A DNA stretch of 64,000 bases from Clavulina sp. PMI_390 (taxonomy: Eukaryota > Basidiomycota > Agaricomycetes > Cantharellales > Hydnaceae), in NCBI GenBank assembly GCA_015039315.1, contig WIDE01000076.1:95928-159927 (forward strand). Direction: 5' to 3'. Below are positions 10,350 through 23,099 of this stretch, in pieces; position 1 is the stretch's first letter; each line of letters starts with the position of its first letter. The translations under genes and the position numbers were made by a program. Below the pieces are notes generated by a model, which saw only the letters and a list, made by a program, of their open reading frames with translations, did no database searches and was not told the DNA's origin.

Positions 10350-13219
10350 CGGTGGTGCTGGGGGAAGACAAGATGAGAATGATAATGACCAGTCACTGGA
10401 CATTAACCACTTGATGTTTTCTTTTCGTTGCTTTTTTTTTTCGCATCATTCGGACTATCTGTTCTCATCGAGCGATTGGACTTGCCGTTGCCATCGCATG
10501 CTTGCTTTGAACTCACTGTTGTTTTCTTCGTTCGTCGGTCACAAGCTTGACCCCACTCCCAGATACCTATTACGAAACCCACACAAAGGCACTTCCCTTT
10601 TTCGCATACTGTACCTCATACCATGGTTCAACTACAAAAACCGTGACTGCTCCCTTGTATTCCCTACATTTTACGCATTGTTCTGTAAACAAGCAATTAC
10701 CAATACCATCATCATCACCAGAATCAGATATTGAGATAAGCTGATCGTTAGAAAATCAATTTGATTAAACTCCTCTGAGCATAACTGGTGCGCCGAAACA
10801 ACGGGCGAGCAAGGTGTTGCACTTTGTCAGCCGGCAATAGCAAGCCACCTCATTCCATCAACAAACCTTACCCGAACTCAGTCGCGTAAGCCTTGGATTT
10901 TCATTCCTCAGCCTACACCCCCGGCGGTAGACAGACCGCATAGGCACTATCAAGATGCAGGGGCTATTAGAAGCTTATTCGCTTCATCTGGTAATGGGGT
11001 AGATCTCCTTTGCTCCCATCACGGACCAGGAAGGAGGGGGTCAAGAATTCGAGAGCTAGAAGGTTACAAAGCCAGGCTAGTTAGATCAGCGAGTAGGGAA
11101 CGGACTAATATCAATATGCGTATCAGAAGCATACACTAGAAATTCTCGATAGTTCTTGGGAGGAGGCATAGAGGCCTCAGAAGAGGCACCTACTTCGGTG
11201 ACACACTTTCCAGTAGGGTGACTTCCGAAGGATATGGGCAGGTATTCAGGTTAGGGAGCCGCCATCTGCTTTGGAGTCGCGCTCAGTGTCGTCTACCTCC
11301 CCACGGCTCTCTGCGCCGTATAGTACCAGGGCTAGGTGTAGATGTAATAGAATTGCTCTAAATCAAAGAGGGGGTTCAATGGGGCCGAAGGCTGGTCTGT
11401 TAGAGGCGAGATTGGCGCTAGTAGAGGACATGGAAGACTAGGGGAGGGGAGCAAAGGAAACCAATCGAATTCGTGGGGCCTTCTACCCAGGCTACCATCT
11501 CTATATCCGCGAATAAAGTCGAATAGGGGTCTGAATGATGGAACTCTAGTGTAGGAGCAGAGATGGGGTCTAAATAGTGGCGTGGTAGAGGTGATGGTGA
11601 TGGTGGGCAAACGGGGGAGGGAGGAGTCCTTCTTTCTCAGGATAATGCACAGTTTCATCGCATTCACGGGGTTTCACGCACCCCATGTTGAATGAAAGCG
11701 TTTTTACCGATTTGGGAGGGTTATGGGTCGCGTTTCATTGGTGGGTTGGGTGTAGAAGTATTTTGTGGCTCTGGCTGTAAATCGAAAGGGGTGTTGTCCT
11801 GGACTGCTGCGCCAGGGATTCGGTGTTGTCGAATGTACATAGGAGCAATAGAGGTCGATTTGAACGACAAGGGGATGCTTTCGTTCATATAGACGGATAT
11901 TGAGTTACTCGGCTAGGGCAAGGAGGTAATATAGGCGGTTCTGGTCCGGCTGAAGGCGTCTTGGCGCACGGGAACGGTTTGAACGAGCGATGGAAAGAGA
12001 GCTAGGCCCGTGAGGAGACTTGGAGGCCTCATCCGAGGGGGAAGGTATGTGCAGGCGGCTCCTTGGAGGGGCAGGAGGGGAAGGCTAGATTGAAGTTAAT
12101 GGCTTGACATGCCGAGCAGGGCTGTGGTCTAGGTGTTGACAACTCTGATATATGAGAAAGGCCATTTAATATCGGCATATACAACGAAGGAGAGAGTAGA
12201 GCTGTCGAAGGGGGGGGGGATTGGGATTGGGTCCTGAGAGAGGAGCGTGCCATCGGTTTGCGTTACGTTGGACTGGAGCGAACAGTGTTCGGGCCACCCA
12301 TTCGTTTACCCGCCCGATACCAGTCCTTCATCAGGTGTTTTTCTCAAGAATTTCTCTTAAAAGAATTTTCAAGCTTTATTCAGAGTATTGGAAAACTGAT
12401 CAGATGCACGAATATTGAGTCGGTTCTAGTTCTTAGCATGCCTTCGGGAACTAGACCTTCACCTAACACTAGATTCCCAAACGGAGCTAGAAAAGGCAAA
12501 AAAAAATAATGATTGCACAGGTAATTACATAATAACAATTTTGCTGTGCCTCTTCATATGATCGCGATGAGTTGCGTTAGTCATCGATTCTGGAAAACTC
12601 TTTCCGAACCCACGAAAATCGTGCCAAAAGCACCTGTGTAAATGAGGCTTAGATTGATGATAATGATGTCCTTTCTCATCGCCCGAGGTGTTCCAATAGT
12701 TCCGTGCGGCTCAAGGTACATTTTCACTTCTCCAATAGCTTGACATTGAGACTGAGAACCGAAATTTGTCACAAATTGTTGGTATTTTGGCTGGGTATAC
12801 ATATGAAATTAGCACCAATTTACGTTTCAGGTATTGTAAGCTTTTCTTATGCATACAGCTGTTCTTTCTATGCTTATGGCCGTGCTAGAAAGGAGGAGCA
12901 ACTGCGACATGACGAATGTGGACACCTCTGCACCGACGCCACAAGCCACATTCATTCGGCGGCGCTCAGCCACTTCTATTTAACAGAGAGTAGCGCGAAG
13001 AGGGCACGTTGTTAACCACGAGTTCCGTCCCCCCACCCCGTCCCCCCGTCTGACTCGTCGCGCGCCAAAACACACTCCCGCACAAACTGGCCCACACTAC
13101 GTCAAACCAGGGTCCCCGTTTAAGAACGAGACGATGCGACACCGCCAACATTCAACCCAAAGCCCCCCTCTACTCCTCAATACCACCACCCCTCTCAGAC
13201 CGATTTCAGCTTTTGCCTG
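10350..13219. other. 2.9-kb region between paralogues 1 and 2
   Basis: No gene can be supported. On the minus strand at about 11330-12250 there are Pro/Ser-rich frames interrupted by stops whose composition resembles the neighbouring family; they may be remains of a further copy, but no clear alignment was found. The last 200 bp before 13220 match the region upstream of copy 3 (about 16240-16380). Confidence 0.4.
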
Positions 13220-15250
13220 ATGCCTCCACCTGAGGCACCGATTACGATGGATATCCTCGACTATACCTTGGATGTGCGTTCCGTCCCTTCGCCATTATGA
13301 TAGACCGCGGCCGGAAGGGCACGACCCTGACCCAGCCCTTGCGACAGGACACTACCCATAATCCACATCATTCAAACCCCGCTTCCGACAGCCAAGATGA
13401 TCCTCTTCACCACGGCAATCCCACATCACCCCAGGCTGTGGCATATGCTGGCCAGAGCATTTCACCCCTACCTCCAGTCCATTATCAGGCTCAAACCCCG
13501 AATCAAGACTTCATACCCCTCCGGCCGCTTGATCACTTCACTCACCACATCAATATCGAACCTGATGCCCGGACGTCCAACGCACATCCACGCTCCTCTC
13601 CATCTACCAGTAGACCCCGCCCGTGCTACGATTTCACTTGCTCCCCTCATTCATCACCCTTCATAATCAATATTTCCAGCGATCATACGAGGGCCACACC
13701 TCATTTGGATATCGAAATTACCTCAAGCCCCACTAGCAGCGCTTCATCACATCCTCCTCAAATCCCAACATCGGAGCCTCAAAGCCAGGTGCAAAATGCA
13801 TCTTGGAACAAGCAAACCGCAATTGTGACGACAATTGCGACGGTAATTGGTACGGCCATCGCAGTGATCACCTATGTGAAGAGTTCAACGTGATGGCACA
13901 GTAGTGAGGCAGGATGGGCACGGCCACTGGCGACAGGGACCCTTTGTGCCCTTCTCATGTTATTCGGAAATATGCTCTTCTTGAGCGAGTAGGGGTCTCC
14001 CCGCTGGTGTTCATTATTGCATCTTTATTTCCAACGCACAACATTTCGTCGATTTCTGCATTCGCTCGTCACCCAATTTGTGTACCGTCCGCGAATCATC
14101 GAACGATACACTATATACACCACTCTTGCTACCCAATGGAATACCCTTTTTCCCCGACTTCCCTACTGAAGCTCATCGTCCTCGATGAGCTCAGGATTGG
14201 ACCTCTGGATCCGACATCTTGATAGCAACAACATCAGGCATTCACGGGGAAGTGCCTCTTTCTCAGCAGTGAGCCACTTCTATCGACCTTTGACCAACCG
14301 TTTGTCGGTCTGCGCTATCTTGTTGGTACTAGTCGCTCTCGCAAACCACTGCACTATCGCTAGGTGCAGTGTTTCACACACTGCATCCTTACCCCTTGCT
14401 TGGATGGGTGGTCGAAAGCACTGACCCCTGGTAACTCGGGCAACCATGGCGATACTAATTACTGTCAGCATTTAACCGCTCGGCTGGACACTGGTATGGA
14501 GCTTCCATTCCACCATAGAAGTTCTATGATGGAAAGAATGATCCCAGACCACCACGATTTCCTGCTATTGTTGCTACAGCTTGATAGGAGGGATGGAGGA
14601 CACCGCCATTCCGAATTATGGGAAATGAAGCTCGCCTTTCTGCTCTGTTAGGAATCATACCTAATCGAGTCTCGCTTTGGGGGCAAATCTCTTCTCCCAG
14701 GGTCTACCTCAAACCTCGATTGGAAAAATGTTCCTTCGCGTTTATTGTTGGATCCCTCCGTCGCCTCTAGGAGAGCTTTGCCTTCGCCATTCTCTTAGAT
14801 CGTCGCTAAAACCGACACACCGCCCCTCGCTCTTCGGCTTCCCTACTCCCCACATAGCCTCGAGGCTCAATTCAGTTCCACACATCAGGGTTCCTTCGTG
14901 GATGTATTCGAGCATGCCCTCCTCGTCCAACACAACTCAACAATTTCGCCGCAGTACATCACCACGGATTCAGGTAACTGCCACCTCTGTCTCTCCAAAA
15001 TCCAGGGTGGTCGTCTCTACGGTATGTTAGTCGGCCTTCATAATATCACCAATTCAGTGGCTCTGAATCCGAAAATGGTAACCTATCGCCGACACTATCA
15101 CCATAGTGTCCGGAATCAGCCTATCTGTAGCTGTTCTCCCCGTGTGGCCTCTCTTCAAGAACTTTCGCTCACTTGCTGCTCCACCTGTCATTTTCAGCGA
15201 AAAACTGGACTTCCTAATCCGGCCGAGCGCTTAAATAATTTCAATCCCCA
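13000..15250 (+). repeat. direct segmental duplication, unit A
   Basis: This unit is repeated in the same orientation at about 16190-18690. Matching landmarks are the promoter part (13070-13150 with 16260-16350), the gene, the downstream part (14015-14110 with 17365-17470: both read GATTTCTGCATTCGCTC), CTCTGTTAGGAA (14642 and 18018), and the CAATTCAGTGGCTCTGA block (15050 and 18470). Identity is high in blocks and low between them, so the duplication is not recent. Boundaries are approximate. Confidence 0.75.
13220..13893 (+). CDS. tail-anchored-like Pro/Ser-rich protein, paralogue 2
   Basis: Exon 1 (13220-13273, MPPPEAPITMDILDYTLD) joins in phase to exon 2 (13336-13893) over a 62-bp intron, giving 203 residues. 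A start at 13297 inside the intron is open too, but the spliced form matches the exon-1 arrangement of copy 3. The body is rich in Pro, Ser, His and Thr, with a HHINIEPDA motif that aligns with SPHIDIDPE of copy 3 and APEIDLEA of copy 1. The end reads NASWNKQTAI, then a helix of about 20 residues (VTTIATVIGTAIAVITYV) and the tail KSST. No catalytic motif is present. Function is unknown; a cytosol-facing tail-anchored protein is inferred. Confidence 0.68.
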
Positions 15251-16447
15251 TCATGTCTTCGTTGCTTGGGGCTCGGCGCTCATGACCTTGCTCTTGTGTT
15301 CCACCAGTATTATTCGGTCATACCTGTCGGAGGAGACCGTCCCAACGACAAAGCGACGATGGAAATAGCATTGTGGCCACTGATATTGATTGTCATCTGT
15401 AGTGAGGAGGTTTTTGTGACGGAGGAAGTGCGGATAAAATCGGCCTGAGTCCTTGTAAGGAAAGTGGAGGTATCAGGCTGGCAGTTTGCGGTGGCAAAAC
15501 ATTTAGCTACTCTTATTCTCGACACTCATTCTTCTCCTTCAGCAACAGGCTAGAAACTGTACCGAGCGTGCAACCAAACCATTCTATCTTTCAGTTCTCG
15601 TCAGGGTCCAGCCCTTTTGGGATCGTTCGGGAACTAACGTTCGTCTGTAGTGAGCTTCCTGAATGGAACCTGAAAAGGTAAAATTGTATTGTTACGAAGT
15701 GGTTAAATGGGATTCGTCTGCCTGAAACCTCGTGTGTGAATACTGCAGGCATTACTTTCTATATTTGATTTCCGGTGTTATACTGTATCCAAAGCTTCGG
15801 AGGTATGGGAAAGGTATCTTAGTACAAGGGCGGCTCCATACATGACCTTCAAGCTCGGTGGTATTGGTGTGTTCCCACTCATAGGCTAATGGGCGGGATC
15901 AATCATTTGTAGGCCATCAGAGACGGTCCTTGTATTGATGCTTGATGTCGGGACTGAGAGCGGAGACTTGATGGTGATTGTTGAAATCGTCAACATACCA
16001 GAAATTTGGGCTAATCTGTGGGATCAACCGCAAACGGATTTGCAGAAGCAGTTATTATTGCTCTTCTAGAGCTGCTCTTGACAGGAGGATTAACATGAAG
16101 TGTCGAATATGGCTCATAAGACGAATGCGGATGACTTAGCACATCAGCTGCGGGTTCTCTTATTAGGCGGATCTCGGTTCCTCCGATATAGTAGGCAGTG
16201 ACGACAAGATGGGCACGCTGTCCGCAAACGCCCCCATCCCTCGAGCCTCCAATCACATTCGCCCATCGTCCGCAAAAACATTCGCGGATAAACTAGCACA
16301 TACTCAACCATACAGGGTCCTGGTATAAGGTGTGACGATGCGGGACCACTCACTTCAACTGGAAGTCTCCCATCAAGTGGCCAACGTTAGAGTCGCTCCC
16401 AGAGGCCGAACATCCCTGACTTGACTGCGCTGAAGACATCCATCACA
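13894..16447. other. region between paralogues 2 and 3
   Basis: No coding region is supported. Up to about 15250 it is part of the duplicated unit, so conservation here is due to duplication, possibly with a long 3' untranslated region or a lost second gene. From 15250 to 16190 it is unique within the window. Confidence 0.4.
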
Positions 16448-18690
16448 ATGAAATCAACCGATAGCCTATGGGATGTACGTCGTGTTGCTTCAATATTATA
16501 CCAGAGCATCACTGACTGAGTCATCTCGGTAGGACATCATCCACGCTCCAAGTCGACCAGGCACCTCGTCGGATAGTCACGACTGTCCTTCGTGCGATCC
16601 CAGGCTATTCGATAATATCCTAGACAGTGCTCAACCCAGTACGCCTTACACCTTGCGAGCTCGGTTGCAATCTAACAGATCTATACAGATAGAACGTGCA
16701 TCGCTGCCTCTCTCGCCTCCGATAGCGACCACAGCCAAGACACTCCCACCTTTTCAAGGGCATCAAGCAGCGACTGCCGTATCCCACCTCCACCCGCGAT
16801 CTATATTCCTACCCATCACCCAATACAAGCATACATGGCGCAAAACCGCAGCCTCCGGCCCCTTTATTTCTCTCCCCACATTGATATCGACCCCGAAACC
16901 CAAATAATCCCCACACACCTGCACCTGTTTCCACCTACTCGAAGCTCCCTCCCTCCCTCCCCTTGCCCAAATTGCCCCACGACTCCGTCCAGTGCCCTCA
17001 CACGTAACACTCCCAATGATCGCATGCCAACATCCTATCATCAGGATATTGAAGCCGTAACAATCCATACTTGCAGGTCTCCATCTCCTCATATACCCAC
17101 CCCGGAGCCTCAAAGGCGCCCAACCGTCGTAGGATGGGTCAGGAACGCTTCCTGGGGCCAATATCTGGGGGTTGCTGCATCTATTGGGACGATCATCAGC
17201 ACGATGGTCGTCCTGATCAAGAAATCAGCATAATGGCCACATTGGTGTGAGGCAAGATGAGCGGGACCCCTAGTGGGCCAAGATGTGACAGCAACTTATT
17301 GCGTCTTTATTATATTTCTCTCAGACCTCGGCTCTCTGTGGACAACGGAGGCGCTCGCCATTTATTTTCGTTATTGCATGCTTATTCCCCACACGCAACA
17401 CATTGTTGATTTCTGCATTCGCTCATCGCTCGCATCTTTGTATACCATTCGCAATTTATCGTATGATACACTGTCCATGTACAATATTCCCCTTTCTACT
17501 CATCTCAGAAATACCCAATTTTCTCGCTCAACTCAACTGCTGACGCCTATCGAGGACACAACTTTCAGGGCCCGAATGGCTGGATCCGACCCATTGATGC
17601 CATCATTGCCAGACATTCATTACTCAATGCGCTTTTACCGCCGGGAAGCCAATCAGATTAGCCATGGGCCAAGCGTCTGTCGGCGGAGCTTATTTCTTCT
17701 GCCTTGGGTTCTCCCGCAGAGCAGTGCAGCACTGCGGGATGCTTTTCATGACTCGCTTCGCGCAGCCCCTTAATTATATGTGGAGCTGAAGGCATGTCTC
17801 ACTGCTCGCTTTAGCTATTATGGCTATACTAATCATCCTGGACATCCAAACGCTCGGTTGAGCACAGACATGGAACCCCCCCTGGAATACAGAGCTTCCA
17901 TGGTAGAAGCAACGTGGCCAAGCCGCCATATGACGTTTCTCTTCCAATTTACGTCTTGATAGGAGGAGTGAAAGCGCTTTCCATTCCGAGTCATGGGAGA
18001 TCAGGCTCGCCTTTCTGCTCTGTTAGGAACTACGCCTCATTGAAGCTCAGCTTCCGCACTGGCGCGTTAATTTTAGCTCAAAAAGGAAGGTCATTGACTC
18101 ATGGGGCCAACCACTTGGCTCAGAGTCCACATCGAGTATCGGTTGAAGAAAGAAAACCAAATTGTTTTGATACTCTGTTGTATACCTCAAGGCCCTTAGC
18201 CTTCACGATTTCTCGTATTGTCGCTAAAAAGGCTCGCCGCGGTGTTTACTCTCCGCTATCTCCGCTTTCCACATAGCCTCGAGGGTCAATTCAATGCTGC
18301 ACATCAGGGTGCTTTACTTACGTATCTCAACTCGTCCTCCTGGTTCGCCACAACTCAGCAACACGACCTATTCTAGTACGTCGCCACGCTTTCATGCATC
18401 TATCCCTCCTGATACTTCAACAATTCAAGATAATCGCACCTGCGGCGTTCTAGTCGGCCTTCATATTGTCACCAATTCAGTGGCTCTGAGGCCAAAAATG
18501 GTGCGCACGAGAGAATCATATAGTGAATAGGTGGCAAGACCCCTCTAGTCGTCGCTGAAAGTGGCTCAGTGACAGCACTAATTCTTCTGCAAATTCGCCA
18601 TCAAGAATTTTCACCAACTATTTACGACGATTCATCCGCGAACCCCCGACTTCCTAATCGGGCGAGGCGCTTAAATTTCGGATTCGATCC
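16190..18690 (+). repeat. direct segmental duplication, unit B
   Basis: Second copy of the unit at about 13000-15250, offset by about 3.3-3.4 kb. It contains paralogue 3 and matching downstream non-coding blocks. The match fades after CGCTTAAAT (about 15230 and 18670). Confidence 0.75.
16448..17233 (+). CDS. tail-anchored-like Pro/Ser-rich protein, paralogue 3
   Basis: Exons 16448-16474, 16533-16638 and 16689-17233 join in phase to 225 residues; the second intron is only 50 bp. Without that splice the gene would look frameshifted, because the first half is open in one frame and the second in another. Features are a Cys-containing acidic N-terminal part (HDCPSCDPRLFDNILDS), a disordered Pro/Ser body, the SPHIDIDPETQII motif, VRNASWGQYL, one hydrophobic helix (GVAASIGTIISTMVVLI) and the basic tail KKSA. 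The layout equals that of copies 1 and 2. Function is unknown. A model that starts at 16835 and uses only the last frame would lose the N-terminal third. Confidence 0.65.
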
Positions 18691-19076
18691 GTGAAGTTGT
18701 CACTCTGCCACTTATCGATAGGGATTGATATCACAAACATAATCTCCTCCAAGCAGGACACTAAACCAGTCGTCACAAGGCTCAATCACTCTCATGAACA
18801 TACATTCTCATAACATGGGAATGGCGATAACTTGCTATCCCCATGCGAACATCTCAAGGGAGGGCTGAGTTCTTCGAGGCCTGCGAACCATCTGACATGA
18901 CACAATAGAGTGGTGAAAGCGAAATTGATTGAACATATGCATGGAGAGATGCGGTACAAAGCATACGTGAGGTAGAACTATAGGGCGGGAGGGAGGGATC
19001 GCAAGAGGGAGTAATAAAGTAACGAGCAATAAGGTAGGCGACGTATGACCAGAGAGAAAGGGACCAGGAAAGACAT
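17234..19076. other. region downstream of paralogue 3
   Basis: To about 18690 it is the duplicated downstream segment, with no supported coding region. From 18690 to 19076 it is probably the 3' flank of the histone gene. Confidence 0.4.
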
Positions 19077-19801
<725 letters not shown>

Positions 19802-19899
19802 GGTTGATGAGTTAGATGGGGTGAGGGTGGTGAGTGAGGAGGTTGTGGGTGTATGGGAGTTGTGGGGGAAAGATGCAGCCTTGCCACCGTGACGCGCCT

Positions 19900-19908
19900 C
19901 TATATATC
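19900..19908 (-). promoter_or_regulatory. TATA box of the H2A gene
   Basis: GATATATAGAG reads on the minus strand about 100 bp upstream of the H2A start. Position and sequence suit a core promoter; no experimental support. Confidence 0.45.
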
Positions 19909-20516
19909 TCACGGATGCTTGGCCGTGTTGATGTGTGTCGTCGAAAAACAATAAACTGTTTGGCTGGTAAACAATAACACTGGGACGCGTTTTCTCAGAT
20001 GCAACAGCGGAACTACATGATATCGTGGATATAACCAGCGAAAATGTCTCTGACGGATATCTCTCGGATTACGCCACACTTTGTGGCAAGGCTCTTATAT
20101 GTGACTCGGCTTCTGCGCGACTGGTACACGGGACAGCCACATAAGCACTTTCATCTACCACGATTATCACCAAGAGCGATTAATACGTTATTAGAGCACT
20201 TTTAAGAACATTTGACGCGTGTGAGACCCTGTTCGTTGCCTCTAATCCGAACCGGTCACCCAATATTCAAGCATCGCACCCATTCACGAATATGGAAGCT
20301 CAATTGTTGTTCTTATTCTGGTACACAAGATGGTATATACTGAAACAACATCCATAAAAACCACATTATTTGCTCTGAGGGAAGAAGGGTTGATGCGATA
20401 TCGCCGTTGCCTGCCGCGAACCAAACTCAGCGCCTGACTCGAGCCACACCAACACATATGACATCCAGGGCCTTCTTCCCATCCGAGACACCAGGCATGT
20501 CAGGTCCGAGGATTGC
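19909..20516. other. intergenic, H2A promoter and AKR 3' flank
   Basis: Both flanking genes read on the minus strand, so this contains the upstream H2A promoter and the 3' end of the aldo-keto reductase transcript. No gene seen. Confidence 0.45.
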
Positions 20517-22382
20517 TTACGCAACGATCTCCTTCGACAGGTCGAAGCCGAGATCGCCCCAGCCGGCCCAGTTGGGGTCGCACACACGGAAGATCTTAGT
20601 CTCCCCAATCTTCGTGATCTCCCCCATCTCCTCGGGGGTGAGGTCGACGAACTTGGCGTTGGACTCGATACGCGAAGGGGTAACGGACTTAGGGAGGACT
20701 ATTGTTCACATCATTTCGGATAAATGATCAGGTAGAATAATCGTGCTTGTCAGCCATTGCCTTTTTGCCTTGGAGTTGAAGCGCATAACAAAGCTAGAGG
20801 AGGACTCACCGGTGCGGTTGGGGTGAAGGGCCTGGTAGGAAATGAGGATGGAAGCGGGCCCGACATCGTACTTGGTTGCGAGCTTGGCGATGGTCTCGTT
20901 GGTCAACAGGGGGGAAGCATCAGAGCCGAGGGGGGAGTAGGAGGTGACAAAGATGCCAGCAGCCTCAGAGGCCGCGACGACTTCCTTCTGCTGCAGCGAG
21001 CTGTCGGAAGAGTGGAAATAAGATAGGTTAGAATGAGTCAAAGGTGGTGGCATCGTAAAAAAAGCCATTGAGAAATGAGGATACATACGGGTGAAGCTCG
21101 ATTTGGTTGACGGCGGGGGTAATGGTGGCAACCTTCAACAAGCGCTCAAGGTAGGGGACAGAGAAGTTGGAGATCTGCGAGGATGAAAATTCCCAAGTCA
21201 ATATTATGCGCTCAAGACCAGGGGCAGTTCCGCCAAAAAAAGGGTTGAGAGAAAGTACATACGCCGATCGCTCGGACCTTGTCCTTGTTGTTGGTATAGA
21301 CACGCTCCATCTCCTTCCAGGTGTCAAGCCAGTCGATGTCCTTGTTGGCCTTGCCAAGGGAAGGAGGGGTGATCATGGGTGCAGGCTATGTGCAGATTAG
21401 GACAGAAAGGAATGTAAGCTTCATGTATTCATGCCGGCCGAAGAGGCCAAAGGAAGTCAAATTGCGTACCCCTAAATGGATAGAAGGACAAGAAATAATG
21501 AATAGATATTCATTTTAGTTGATCGGTGACGGTTGCGGCTGAAGGCGTCATCGAGCAAATACGCACAGTGCATAAGCCAGAGATCGATGTACGGAACACC
21601 GAGCTGCTTCAGGGAGTAGTGCAGAGCCTGCTCGACCTTGTCATGGTCATCATTGTTCAGCTATTTTCCGAGACGAAGATAGAAAGGCAGCCAGAATCAG
21701 ATCGAGGTTGCTCCTCCCAAGTGGAGCCACAGACACTGCGTACCTTGGTGGTGATGAAGAACGACTCGCGAGGGACACCAGAGGCTGCGATGCCCATACC
21801 GACCTCCTTCTCATTGTCGTAGGCGGTCTATGTAGTCCGATCGTAGAGTATCGAGTCGGGATCGGACGCATGTTCGCAAGAGATGAGGATGATGATGGCC
21901 CGTCAGCCAAACACAATCTCCCGAACGAGTCGGCCACCACCAAATCATGAGCGATAATACATACAGCAGTGTCGATGTGCTTGTACCCAAACTTGAGAGC
22001 GTGCTCGACGGCCTTCTCGACCGCACCAGGCTGGGACTTCCAGGTGCCTGTTCGTCAGTTGGGCATATGCAGACCAAAAAAGTTGCGGCGGCCAAGGCAA
22101 AAGTTCGATGTGTTGCCCCCGATCGACCACGAGCCATTGTAAGTGAGATCGGCGGGCCAATTCAGATACGGATGCGAATCAAGAGGCGGGGGACGAGCCA
22201 AAATCATGAAGAGAAACACCGCTGTTAGCTTTTCGTGTCTCGATCGTCCAACCCGACGCCCAAAAAGCTGCCGGTGCCCAATGTGGGGCAATTTGCAATA
22301 GCACAAGACACTCACCGAGGCCAACGACGGGCATCTTTACGCCATTGTTGAGGGTGATGGTGGAGTCGAGAGTGATGGGCAT
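20517..22382 (-). CDS. aldo-keto reductase (NADPH-dependent)
   Basis: Multi-exon gene whose exons read as a complete aldo-keto reductase: MPITLDSTITLNNGVKMPVV (22382), KYKHIDTA-type strand (catalytic Asp), YAYDNEKEVG (catalytic Tyr), SFFITTK (catalytic Lys), DLWLMHWPAP (catalytic His), SNFSVPYLERLL, VNQIELHP, SYSPLGS, and the C-terminal coenzyme-binding LPKSVTPSRIESN. It ends GFDLSKEIVA. Family members reduce aldehydes, ketones or sugars with NAD(P)H in the cytosol; the substrate cannot be told from sequence. The reading frame stays open for 173 codons upstream of 22382, including an ATG at 22565 that would add 61 residues resembling a mitochondrial presequence (see findings). The start at 22382 is preferred because the enzyme domain begins there. 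Confidence 0.88.
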
Positions 22383-23099
22383 TCTGATAGTAGTAGCGGG
22401 GTTGGTGGTGGTAGTAGTAGAAAGAAAGCGGACGAGTGAACGGGGTGACAGAGAGCGAATCGGATGGAACGATTGCGGTTTAAGTATGTTCCTAGAAGCA
22501 GTCACGCCCCGGAGGAGCTTCGGGAATATGGAAAACGATTGTAGGATATCTAATGTAGCGAGCATGGCGGCCAAATCACTAGTTAGGCGAGTTTTCGGAG
22601 CCTCAGCCCAATCTGGTAGGTGTCCCGGCCCGGCCTCAGTCCTGCAACTCCGCGAATATCTTCGAACGATTGAGATGAGACATACCGGCGGGGGAGGAAG
22701 AGAAAGTGAAAAAGCAGAGAATCTGGGAGATTGTTTGACCCTACTCCCTTTTATGTGCTTTTGGCCGGTTGCCCATCGATTCGTGCTATTTGGGCGAGTC
22801 CGACGGCCCGATGCGACACACTCTGCAACATGCTTTTCGCGGAAATTCTTTCTCCATAAAGCTATGTCGAAAATCATTCCAATAAACACCGTATAAGGCA
22901 TTATGTATATTGTGCAAAGTGTGTCCGGGTCGGAACGAGAAAAAGTCTTGGCTCTCAGAGGTTATAGTGCCACGCTCTCGCCTTCGTCACAAGGACACCA
23001 TATTCCCGCAATTAGCTCACTTTCCTGTCAAAGAGGAAGATTGATGTCGCTCTACTTTAATAAAGCCACGTAGCCTGTATAACGCTCAACGAATTGAGC
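22383..23099. other. upstream region of the aldo-keto reductase gene
   Basis: The first 180 bases are an in-frame, possibly translated extension of the reductase. The rest is the upstream flank, with no other gene recognised. Confidence 0.4.

Noticed and set aside
13297..13893. Paralogue 2 starting at MIDRGRKGTT (13297)
   Set aside because: A 62-bp GT..AG intron ending at 13335 joins an upstream exon in phase, as in copy 3, and removes this start.
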